Shown: positions 34,951-47,600 of the stretch, one piece after another
Layout: every line of letters begins with the position of its first letter
Numbering within the stretch: the stretch's first letter is position 1
The notes under the pieces: model-generated
Databases searched by the model: none
Told to the model about the DNA's origin: nothing
The model's input: only the letters and a program-made list of their open reading frames with translations
Translations under genes and position numbers: made by a program
Origin: Liolophura sinensis
Lineage: Eukaryota; Mollusca; Polyplacophora; Chitonida; Chitonidae
Direction: 5' to 3'
Assembly: GCF_032854445.1 (NCBI RefSeq)
Contig: NC_088295.1
Location: 31,428,470 to 31,492,469 of the forward strand
Length of the DNA: 64,000 bases

Positions 34951-35470
34951 GTATTTATTATACCCCCTTCAACAGAGTTAGTTGGGGGTATATTAGAATC
35001 ACTGTGTCCGTCTGTCTGTAGCCACAATGTTATACATACATCTTCTCCCAAACTACTGCACCGATTTTGATGTAATTTACCAAACATCTTTTACCCTCAT
35101 TTAGGACTACATAAATTTCAAGCGCTTTTCCATGTATTCATATTTTGCCCATGTAATCCTTCCAAAAGTACTGCACCTATTTCCATGAAACTTACCATAC
35201 ATCTTCGCTATCATCTAAACTTGTGCATTCTTACAATTGGGCAATTACATGTATTTTCACAATTTTCCCTCAGTGCGATAATGGATTTTCATGTACACAG
35301 ATTTTGTCCATGCAACTTCTGCTTAAGTATTGCTCCAGTTTCCCAGAGACTTTATGTATGTCTTTTCTATCATTTAAACATCTACATGCTTTATAATAAT
35401 GACACTTTCATTATTATTTTTGGAAATGTTGAGGGTATTTTGGAAATCCAGAATCTAGTTTGATGAGTAT
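34950..35470 (+). repeat. Interspersed repeat with imperfect internal tandem units
   Basis: Begins near TATACCCCCTTCAACAGAG and GTTGGGGGTATATTAGAATC, then CTGTGTCCGTCTGTCTG. Three diverged units of about 100-130 bp follow, each with a block like ACTGCACCGATTTTGATG, ACTGCACCTATTTCCATGAA or TTGCTCCAGTTTCCCAGA, then a CATCTT and TATCAT block. The composition looks like an invertebrate repeat family; class unknown. Confidence 0.6.
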
Positions 35471-38400
35471 TTAACACAGTATTCAAAAATTACTCACTCA
35501 TAGGACATCAGAACCTTGGGGAAACCAGTGTACCTCATCAAAATTAAGCCTCTGTGATATATCCCGACTGATAGCTCGTCCCTAAAAACCAAAGGGCAGT
35601 CTTACAGAGGAGTTTAGCCCTCTGAACCAATAGACATGGACACTGCAGTAACTGGTGCTTACATCAGTGGCAAAGAAGCCAAAAGAGCAATTTTTGAGTG
35701 AAATATTATGGCTGAAGCCACACCAATTAAAATTTTTGTTTTATGAGCAGAATGAATGTTTCTCCAACGTATTCCGATGTTATAAACTGAAAATCATCTA
35801 ACTTTTGGAGTATGTGTTTATGGTTACTTGTTCCTGTCAAACATAAATTTATGCGATGGACTGATGGAAAAATGGACTTTCAATTTTATTCTTGTATTTT
35901 TTTAGTGTCTGCTTGCCTGTAACAAACAAAATGAACTTCTTGTTGCCCAAAAGCCACAATGGCAAAATTTCAACCAATTCCTGTCAAGAACCGGTTTTGA
36001 AGTCTTTGGTTCTCTCATGAAATGAATATGCCTTCTCTGGGTTTTAAACTGACAGCAGTAATTTTTTATGAGAAGTGAGCTTTTGGATTGTTGTCACTTT
36101 TTACAATGGCAGTCAGTTTAACGTGGACTCATGAGGAAACCCTTGTGCCACAGTAAAGCACTGACCTATGGCAAGTATAAACTTTACAGACTTAAAAGTA
36201 TATTGCTGGGACAATTTATCTTCCACGAAAGTAAGATTGTATGGTCTGGAAAAAAAAGAAAGTTTCTCGTAACTAAACCCCAAACAGAATCCAAGCGGGG
36301 CAATTTATAAATTAAATGTCCAAGGCTATGAGTAGAGTAAAACCCCTTAAATCACTGAGCTACATCCCAGTCATATATTTACACAGGTTTAGGGACAGAT
36401 GAAACCACAGTGTATTCAAAGCATGCAGAAAACAATAGGCTTAATTAAGTGGTAGTAGTTGCTGTGACTCCAGTACCAGTAACCAATGAAAAATAGCTTT
36501 GAAAAATTCAAACTAGAGGAAACAATGAAAGTGTGTCTTTATTATCGCCCTTTAATACCAAAGAAGTAATGATTTCCAGGTACATGTGTATATATGGATA
36601 CATATGTTGACACATGTATACAAAATGAACAATTCATAATCAAGACATAAATATTTCTAATAGATACCAATTATTCAAAGCCTGTACATATATGTAATGG
36701 ATATATCATTCACAAGAAAGTCTTCATATACACAGGATATAAAAGCAAACAATATGAAGAGATCAGGAATGTTGGTGTATGACTTTGGCAACAGCTTTCA
36801 AAATTGATAAAATCTGATAAGTTGTGGACTTGGACCTGTTACATCACTGGTCAAGGAGGTTATATTCTTTAATTGCTATTTATTAAATGTGACTAGAGTT
36901 GTCTAATTATGGATTAATCTTTAAAAACCTTTCTTATTTGAATTTCATGTTTAAATCCTCTAAACAGGAAAATTGTGGATGGCTGAATAGAGGAGTTTCC
37001 AGTTTAAACTCTTTCATTGCTAATGGTAAAAAATATCCTAATGCACCATGTGACCTGTTATGCAAATATTTTTTATTAGACTTACTATTATATGGGCATT
37101 TGAAAAAGAAAGTTAGTTAGAGTAGACTAACAATGGAGAACATAAGACGTTCCTGAAGGAAGGGTTGTAGTAAAAGATGCCTAGTGTATTTCTTTTTCAC
37201 ATGTTTGCAAGATGTTAATTCAAGCATATTCGAGGGCAACATTCTGTAAAAACTAAAAAAGTTATACTTTTTGTGAAGCCCTCAAATTGGTCAACCCAAC
37301 CAATGTAATTTTGTCTCCAAAACCAAGGTAAAAAAGTTGCATAAATTGCACTGAAAGTTGCCCATTCTTGCACAAATGGTTGAGGAACTAGGGTAACAGT
37401 TTTGACAAGTCAAATGACATAGGACTTCTTTTTTTTTTAACCAGGTACCTTTAGCCACAAAGCCAGAAAAGAGCTTGATCTCAAAACTTATATATTTAAG
37501 TCAGGTCTACTAATTCAGAGACCAGTGTAAACAAGTCTTAAAAACTCTGTGTACATCATCACAAACCAAAATCTGCAAACACTGAACACGGACTATATGA
37601 ACAGAATCCTCTCAATTACAGATAACTCGCCTAATTGTGCTGTGACTTGAATGAATAAACTGCTTACACTGGACCCAGAGGGATATGACCTTAGCTACAT
37701 TAGAATTTGATTGTGGCAATTATGGAACTAAAATGAACCAATGCCTTTGCAGACAGTATTAAAAAAAAGATTTCATGTCAATCTTTCATTTTACAACATG
37801 GCATGGAATATCACTGGATTACATGAAGCTATGGAAGGTTGCTCCTTTTCCACAAAAATTTGATTTACATGTGAAGACCTATACATGCCTTACTTTGTGA
37901 GCATAAAGAAATAAGATCATGCTCAATACTACTAAAAATGAGTATTACAGGAAGAATTTAAGATTAGTATTCAAAAGAAATGTATACACATGATATTAAC
38001 TGATACATGGGTATATATCAGTATCAGTATTATAATGAGATAAAGCCACCAAACACAAATACACTTCTCAACTACAAAATGTTCATGCAGTAAACATGTG
38101 TCCAAATCAACAATCACAATTCAAATCATTCAAATCAGCACTAACTCAATTCAGCAAAGAAAAATCACTGTCAAGTTTTTACTATGATTTTAAGAAGCTA
38201 ACTTTAAATCAATAAAAAAAGGTGAAAAATTTAACTTAACACTGATAATCCTGAAGTTTTATTTTCTAAACTGAATTTTTACTTGTATCTGATCTCAGAT
38301 GTCAATGCTTATTATTAACTTGCCATTTATTGACAAATTGTGTACAAACTTAAAAGAACTCCTTCCCTAACATAGAGGCGTGAGCTCTGCTTTTTACCAA

Positions 38401-41400
38401 TAATGTCCTGTAACAAACAATCAATGATGTAAATAGGTTTTACACACCTACAGTCTATTCCTTATTGTTCCTGTAACCCACAATACAAGGTGTACATTCA
38501 TAAATGAAACGAGAGAATGGTTTTATCTGTTGTAATCTACTGTAGCAAAAATGTCAATGGCTGTGATGACAATCCAAAGATCTGACACTTGATGGTATTT
38601 AAAAGTTTGACAAGAACATGCTTTGAGACAGTTTCGGAATTTACAGCCACACCTGTGTTTTTTTGTGAACAACTGTGGCTCAATACTTTCTCCAATTTAA
38701 TTCATGGATAAAAACAAAAGTGCTGTCTGAAATTCTTCAAGCCTGTATCCACCAGACTACTACAGACTACTCCTGTGGCGATGTTTGACTAGCCATTGTT
38801 CGAGGTGAGAAAACAATTGCCCACCCCACCATGGCTGTACAGTTTTAACTTTTGATCATTTGACATAAAAGTGGCAAACTTCCTTGTCTGGCACACAGCT
38901 CTGGCTTGACGCTTGCTGGCTGACTAGGTCAAGGATTTACAGTCAACGGAAATACTTTAATAGTGTACTTCACCCGAGTTTAGAGCTTAGATTTGGTAGC
39001 AAGACTACCAAAGATCTCACATGTAAGAGACACATGGATGCAAAACTTCATGAGGCTAAATACTTAAAGTACTGGAGTCGTGAATTTGGTAATTTACAGT
39101 TATTGATATCCACACAGAGCATTGGTGATGGAACCTCCCACTCACGTCATTGTGATTTATAGCATGTAACACTTCAGCTCAATACATGCAGTGCTTTGTG
39201 AGATACCATCCATAGTATTTACCTAACATAACTACACAATACACTGCGTCATGAGTTTGGTCATTTATGGAATTTAATATACACGCAGCGAATCAACAAT
39301 GCAACATCCCCTCGTATTATTGTGCTTTAAATGTGTGCAGAAACTGAGCTCAATACATGCTGTACTTTTTAGGATACCACAAATCCAACTTCTAAGTCAT
39401 TCTAATAAGAAATTAATCAAACTTCACAAAAAAATCTTAAGTGCCATTAAGATCAGAATCAAGGCAAAAGTGTCATTTGAAAAAATCTAAATTTAAGGTT
39501 AAACACAGGATTTCTCTTTGTACATTACCTGCCCCAAGACTGGCCCAGGAACACAATTAACCAGTTTTAACCAGTGCCAACAAAACTAGTGCCAAAAGTG
39601 CTGCTGCCACAAAACATGTGAAATGTTAAAGGTACAGTTTGATCTGACTAAATAAAACATGGAATTTTTCTTTTAATAATTCACCAGAAATACACAAAGC
39701 ATAAATCGTCCACACCAAGAACCAATCACACAGATTAACATTCGTATGTACTCCTATCTATATAATATTTCACTGTAAATATTGCACAAGATGAGGTGCA
39801 TGTATTTCTACACAGCATATTATACTTCATCTGGTTCACTTTTGAGTTAGTATTTCTTTCTACAGTATGTACAGGTATCTATAAAGTCTTGTTCTTGGTT
39901 GTGTGGACAGAACAAAGATGAGCTTTCATCAATCTGTCAGAGGGGAAATCACTCACAATGACAATCTACATAGTCATGTTAAAATATCTTACGTTATATA
40001 AGGTCAGTATATATGATAAGTGTATAGTGGCATAATTTGTAATAGTCCATCAATCTATGTAACATACATGAGGCACAAGTATATTGTACATGACACTTAT
40101 CACAATAAAACACTCGTCAGTCAATAGTGAAACCAGTGACGAATTAACCCAGTAGCAAATGCTAGTACATGTATATGCTACAGGCCCCACATTTACCACA
40201 ATCTGGGACAAAAGCCCCGCTGGACATAACCCCGTGGACCTAATCATCTAATTTAACCCACAAAAGTATAAAAAAAAAAGTTTATAGGTATTTCACTTAG
40301 CCGTTATGTACAACTTGGCATTTTCAAAACTACTGCAATCCAGTTGGCAAAACTATGGCACAAACTGCCCTTGTTTGATATCAAGGTATTATTCAACACT
40401 TCTGCCTCCAGTAAATATAATTTGATGTGACTAAGCGGATATATTTCCACCATCACAGTGTCTCCTGTATAAGCAATAATTCCCTTGACAACAGCTCTAT
40501 ACATGGTAATCAAACCCTTTCATGTACAAACAATAAATATTTTTGCTATAGCAAGTTTGGAACATGACAATATTTGAAATCTGAAGAGCGCTGCAGGGGA
40601 AAAGTCTGATTACATACTACTAATGTTGACAACGGGGCTGGGCTTCTGTCCGCTGATGCTTTTGCCTATCCCCAATTTCCCAGGACCAGTTACCAACAGC
40701 TTGCAAGCTGTACAGTAAAATCAACATCTCCTGATCTGGCAAAATGTTGTTCAATGAATGTTCATTTTCAGATCTAACAGGCACCATGGAGCCAAAAGAG
40801 ATGGATCAATTGCACTCTGCATGATACAAATCTACAACATAATTTTGCTGTTAATCAGTCCAAAGTAACTTCTAAATTGTAATTTTGTACCTACTGATAT
40901 TTGAAATTGACATTTATAAGGGCTTATATAAAAGAAATAATATTACCAAAGTGTCAGACATATTTGTTGTGTATGTCGTAAAATGATAAATTTGAACTCC
41001 TTCATTATGCAAAGTAAATTTATGTTTTAACATTTATGTGTATTTTTCAAACTTTGGGACCTTTATAAAATATGCTAACGGGCTGGCACCAGATTAATCA
41101 GACTGGATTGCAACATACTCTAGGCTATCAGATCCATGATCTAGGACATTCTGAAAATCTGCCATCACCCTGATTCTCCCAAGATTATGAACGCAGCAGA
41201 AGTCCACCAAATATAGTTTCCTGTTTTACACCATAGATTCCCTTCAACACTCAATAACACAGAAGAGCAGTAGGTTCCTACGTAGTACCATGACTGGCTT
41301 ATACAATGTTCTAATATTGGTTAGGATGTCAAAGGATTATCACGGGTAATTACTACAGTAATACTGTGAACTATATAACACAGATGTTATACGCTGGTAT

Positions 41401-41522
41401 ATGCGTATCTCAAAAGGGATTTACAGTTTCACTGATCCTGACCTTTCATCATCTGATGCTTAACTTCATGCATAAGGCCACCCATCAAGGAGCAAAGTGA
41501 GAGTACTCTGAAGGGAGACAAT
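35471..41522. other. Gene-free stretch, possible long TMEM9 3' UTR
   Basis: Six kilobases without a recognisable exon. I see no AATAAA close to the TMEM9 stop on the minus strand; the clearest are distal (minus-strand hexamers at about 38326-38331, 38258-38263 and 36538-36543). Either TMEM9 has a long 3' UTR or it uses a non-canonical signal. An open frame of 92 codons at 38884-39162 (plus) has no recognised motif and was not accepted. Confidence 0.4.
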
Positions 41523-41687
41523 TCAGTTTAGCATGGAGTGGCTGTCGTAGACACTCTGTCGCTGGGCTTGTACAACACCCTTCCACTTTTTCTGTTCATC
41601 GGTGACGCGGTGGATGATGGAGCGCTGACGGGGAAGTCTGTCAGGGTGTCGTGGCTCAATGGGAACCTGAGTCACTGTCTGGTCGTC
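41523..41687 (-). CDS. TMEM9: TMEM9 exon 5 with stop
   Basis: Acceptor TGTCTCCAG, 54 codons plus TGA, phase 0. It encodes the cytoplasmic tail: DDQTVTQVPIEPRHPDRLPR, QRSIIHRVTDEQKKWKGVVQ, AQRQSVYDSHSMLN. The QxxWKxxVQxQRxxVxDxHxML pattern is the family C-terminal signature. Confidence 0.96.
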   Translation of the reverse strand, partial: DDQTVTQVPIEPRHPDRLPRQRSIIHRVTDEQKKWKGVVQAQRQSVYDSHSMLN

Positions 41688-44600
41688 CTGGAGACAAAAT
41701 GAAGAAGGTCATTTAAGCTAAATTTATAACCTTGACCTTTTGTATTCAAATTAACATGATTTCAGGTATGGCTGGCACCATAGCTCTAACATTACACGTA
41801 TTCAAGGTTGTACAGGAACACTGTCAAAAAGTCAAACAAGGCACAGAGAAGGATAAAAGACAAATCAAAACTTGAAATTCTTATATCAGAGAATCAGTTG
41901 TGCCAAATGAATCATACTAAAACAAATATACGGATCAAAGTAGAATATATTGAAAAATTATCACAAAAAAAAACGCATCAGATTACAAGAAGTAATTTAA
42001 TAAGAAATCAATGTACAGGTAAGTTGAAGGTTTGTGTGCAATTAAAACAAAGCAAACTGCAGGGGCACTAGCCTGCACAGAGAAGGAGATAATTTGGGGA
42101 GAGAGACAGAGAGGGGGAGAAATAGAGAGAGAGAGACAAGGTAGAGTATTGAACAGACCACAACCTTAAGTCCCGGCAAGTGGACTGGTCGACAGTTCGA
42201 ACTTTATGGTATGTTAGACTTCAGAGAGGATTCCGAGAAATTCATCGATGTTTGGGCTTACTTCACAAAGACAACTTCTAAATTGCCCACCCAACATACA
42301 TGATGTTATCAATAATTTCATGAAATTTTTCATCCTCTAATCAACTGACTGTATTAAGTAGGTGAAAAATCACATGCAACCTCTGTCTTACCTTTGAGCT
42401 TGGCTACCGGGGTTTGATCAACTAATTCATCATTAGGAAACAGTTCAGATTTAAAAGACATATGAAATGCTTGGATTTTTTCGGCTGAATACGCAGTATG
42501 TTATATGGCCAAACATCTAATAGCACACGAAAGCTCCTCAGCTTTCTTCTTGGTGCGTGAAAATGGCTATAAACTACTGTTTTCCTAAGGCCCCAGTGGA
42601 CAGTCTAAGTTAAGCTGCCTGCTGTGAGGTTGTCAACACTGATACCTGAGAAAACAACTTTGTTGGGGGAAGAGCCCAAATTTGGAGCTTGTCCCAGTTC
42701 CCAGAATGTTCATCCATGACATCATTTCCAAAAATTTCTGACCACTGACAGAAAATATGTACAAAATAAGTGGGTCATTAAAAAATATGAAATCTGCCTC
42801 TGAAAGGAAAATTTCTTTGTCACATCTCTCTTTATTTTCCTTAAAATCACACTCTTCATTTTATCATACCTTTCCATGCATCCTTTAATATTAATAACTT
42901 TGCTTACAGTCAATAAAAATATTAACCAGCATTTAAGATGCTAAAAGGAACAAGAAATTATTTCTATGATCTACCAAAAGCTTTTCACATCTTGTCTGCA
43001 CATGCCTACATGTTCTTCCCAAATTCAGGACATGCTGGGGGTATCACACAACTGTTTATTTCTTCTAGGGCAATAACAAAGCAATGACATATTTTAAGCT
43101 GAGGTACAAAGTAGGTTTCACTACCAAATGTGATACAACAAGGGATGCAGCTAAATCATTAATATTGTCCAAGTCAATTTTTTTAACCATACGTATTATA
43201 TGTAGACATGTAAGCAATTTAAAGATGTGATAGTCTTGGAGGTATATTTACTGATCTTGTTATCCAGATTAGGCTCATGTTAACTTTTTTATTTTTAGTT
43301 TATAATGACCCTGCTTATAAAATTATAGATGCTCAGTGAAAGAATTATTACCTTTGAAACAAAAAGTATGTAAATTTGAAGAAAATTCAATGCTTTCACA
43401 TAACGGCACACAAAAAACAATGAGAATTTTTTCGCGCAGGAGGTCTCAATTTTTTGAGTTCCAATTGCTGGAAATATGAGGAGCACCAAAAGTTTGTAAC
43501 AATTTCACATGTGACTTGTCACAATTTCACATGTGATCTGTCAAAGCAACTTTACTACTTTTAACATATTAAACACAGTATCAAAATATATCCAAAAAAA
43601 AACTACACAATTCACAACAGCATCATGCGAGGTTCTGTGTGCAGTGCGTGTGTGTAAACTGTTTAATAGTGTAAGATGATGCCCCTTAGAACAATAAAAA
43701 AAACTCCCGAGATACATGCATCTCATATTTGATAAGGTTAACACCATTTTCTGATGTACAAGTAGATTTCAACGTTTGAATACAGGGTTTTAAAATGTTA
43801 GATGATTCATTATGATGATTAAAGGCTGCAATACCGCTATCAAAAGAAAAACAAATTGAATGACAGTATCCTTAAACCTTGAAACTTGCGAGTTATTTCT
43901 CAAACTGTCACATTTTACACCCTACGGGACAGCTAATTTTAATGAACAAACAATTCCACAAGTTTCCACTCATAAACTAAAGCAAGCCGAACCTTGCCTT
44001 AATATACCTCTAAAAAACTTAAGTATGAAATTGCGTTTCTTTGTTCCATATAAAAGAAAGGGAAATATTTTGGTTTGACAAATGTAAAGCTGTCTTAGAC
44101 CAGTGAATTATCCAGCATTAGTATGGGTAAAAAAGACTGGAGAATTCTAGCTGCGTGCACAGGACAAAAGAAGGAGACGACAGGCCAGACCAGTGCCCAT
44201 ATACAGTTACCAAATTCACCTCCTCGTTCATTTGTTCGTGATATTTGTTGCGTCGCTGAACAAGGAAGGGGTCCAGGCCGAGCATGAACAGCATGTAGAC
44301 AAAGAGGAGGGACACCACGCAGATGATGAAGATCACAACAACCTGGTGAAATAAAAAAAATTTACCATTCACAGTATAAGTATAGGCATTATTAACAGCT
44401 TGATAAGTCTTTGGTTTATTGTTTTACATGATCTGAAATATAATTCAGTGATAAATTAATGAAATCAAGATTTTTAAAGTTAGAACTACAGGACCAACAC
44501 ACGTCTCTTCCCACGCACTGCTATCACTTGAATATCGCATGGTTTTAAGCAGGTCAAATAATGAAGATAGAGAATATAATATAAAGAAAGACTTTTCACA

Positions 44601-47600
44601 AACATCACTCTATGTAGATAATCTAGACATGGAATAAAGTATTAGTGAATTACAAATGACAAAAATTTTCCAGTGTATTCATGGTAACTAAGCAAAATCT
44701 AATTACTTTCGTCCCAAGAGTTCTGGTTGTATTGTATGGTTTTCAGGTCAAAACTATGATGATTTGATGAAATAGCAGACATGCATACTCCAAAAGCTAT
44801 TAAGCATCAAGTCAAATATTATTAAACACTGGACTTTTTGACTGCTGATATATTGTAATATGGATAAATGAGCAGATGGACATGCATACACTTTGAAGGC
44901 CTCTATGATGGCACTTTAAAGTACAATGTGTGAAGCCTCACAGTTTTGAAGACACCATGTGTACAAGGTGAGAGCAGATGACAGACAACAGACGAAGGAA
45001 CAATAATCTTAATTCCTCCCACATAGCAGGAGATATAACTAATGGGCTGGCATTTTCTTAGAAGTGGGGGGAGGGGGTGCTTATGTACATCTCTTTACAT
45101 GTACATACATACATACATCTGTAGGGTACTGGCTGACCATCCATGTATGACCCCAAAGGAAGCCATCACGTGCTGGATATAAACTCACAGCGAACGCATG
45201 GTGGGAGGGTTCCAAATCATTGTGCTTTTCTAGCAGTTTTAATGTTGAGTAACTATATGTACTGTATGCAGCAGACAACACTGGGGGACCAAGGGATGTA
45301 ACATTATTTATATCATAAAGGTTTTTCAAGGTTGCACACTGCTCATGTATAAGTATACGTACCTTGATAGTTGTTGTATTTCGATATTCATAGTTGCACT
45401 CACAGGACAGACAGAAGCCTGGTGTGTCCACTGGCAGAGGACTTACCACCATATCACACTTACTGCAAACAGGTAAATAACAGAGTGAAAAAAAAAAAAA
45501 AAAAAAAAAAAAGACAAAAATCATACTACCTACATGGTCTGCATGTATATTAGATTTTCTGTCAAGTATGCATGTGTTTACTTGTACAGAAGTGGTTCAG
45601 TTCTTCCAATCAGAACTGAAATATGAAACAGCAGCATATGTCACAAGTGAAACATGTAAATGGACACATGTATGATTGCATTAACCTTCAACTTGTGGCT
45701 TGCAATTTATTTATATATCATGTGACCAAATACAATTATTGCAAATTTAAGAGAGTTCACAGTGACCCCCCCCCCCCCACCCCACCCACACACACACAAA
45801 AGAGAAAACCATTATCATGTTACCATTCTAGTCACTGTATTCACACAGATTTTGGGACAGAAAATAAAGTGAAGATGAATTTCTTGTTTGTCATAGCTTC
45901 TGTAATTTATTTGATTGTCATTTAATGCTATATGCAAGAATTTTTCCTTACACAATGGCAATCAGTTTTACGAATGAAGAGAAGTGGAGTGCCCTGGTAC
46001 AACCCACTGACCCTAAGTTACTGGCAAACCATTCCCACTTGTACATGTGCACCACAATAACTGTGGAAAACAAGTGACAACACAAGCGTTGTTGACCACT
46101 TACTGTCATGAGACTGTGGGAATTTACAAATTCCCAGTCTAAGGCCGAGGAAAACAAGTGACAACACAAGTGTTGTTGACCACTTACTGTCATGAGACAG
46201 CGGGAATTTACAAATTCACAGTCTAAGGCCGGGCTTGAACACTTACTTCTTGTGTCTTAGAAGCTGAAAGGCAAGCGCCTCTGCCTAGTAGTAGACCATG
46301 GCATACTCTGCAATTGCTCTATTTTGTATTGGTGATATTACATGTTCATGACAAAACAAAACAAATGTACTGATGAATATAAACCTTTGTATCACCCAAT
46401 CTAAGACAATAACAGAAATACTTGTTACCATTCATTAGCAGGAAGGTCCTTCACAAAGACTTTCTTGAGTCTAGCAGTGCTGTTTCCATCATTCTGAGCT
46501 GGGCATACGCACTTACATCTTGTGTCTCCATATTGAGCCTAAATATAGAAAATGGAACACAATCTAGGACAATGCTTTAGTAATCCATAGGCTTGCAAGA
46601 TATTCCAGAGCCCAACACCCTACTGCATACAGATGCCATTACACATTTCTCAATGTATATGATAATCAAAATATGTTCATGATATCTGTTGGTAGAAAGG
46701 ACAAGGGCTTCATATATCAAATCTGAAACCAGTCAAGGTATTTTTTCATTGGTATTTATTTATCTGATTGGTGTTTTATGCCGTACTCAAGAATATTTCA
46801 CTTATATGATGGTGACCAGCATTATGGTAGGAGGAAAGCAAGCAAAGCCTGGAGGAAACCCATGCCCATCCGCAGGTTGCCGGAAGACCTTCCCACCTAC
46901 GGCTGGACAGAAACCCCGGATAAGCTGGACGAACTCACAGCTTCTGCATTGGTGAGAGGCCCCTGGGCCGGTGCGCCACGCTGGCATGCTAACCACCTCG
47001 GCCATGGATGTCACCGTATGTTATATAAAGTGTTGCTTTATTTAAAGGTCTAATTCTTGTACCTGAATGAAGAAGGCTGCAAGAGGGATTGCTCTACACA
47101 AAGACCCATGGTGTCTGAGTCAATGGGATACCGACAGAAGCCCAAGTGGGATGTACTACATCATTTCAGAGACTCGTCACTGCAGCCTCAACAGCGCAAC
47201 GTCACAAAGGTGGAACAAATATGTCACAGATGAAACCCCAGAATGCAACAAAAGACTTGTTATGTGCACGTCCTAATTCACATTTATGCCACATTTTATG
47301 AGAGAAAAATATACTGGTACCCCACTGACCAAAACTGGGAGGGCAAACAGGGGAGAAAGACCATCATAAAAGGTTTCCCAAGAATGCATTCATGCTTGTA
47401 TTTTTCTTTTGTCCTGTCCAAGAAATTGGCCTGAAATTTGTATATTTCTGGGTAGCTAGAAACACGCTCTTTTTATGGTCACTTATATGTAGTTGACCCT
47501 CCTTAAACCTGGATTTACACTCATCCAGTCATTTCGGTCTTTAGGTTGGCCTTAACTAATTAATAGCAACCAGGCTAGAACAAAATATTTATTTATTTAC

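Noticed and set aside
38884-39162. 92-codon open frame on the plus strand
   Set aside because: No recognised motif, no convincing splice sites and no conservation that I can recall; likely chance in noncoding DNA.
45081-45524. 147-codon minus-strand open frame
   Set aside because: Only the part from 45363 to 45462 is coding (TMEM9 exon 3); the rest is intron, including the T tract and a SINE fragment.
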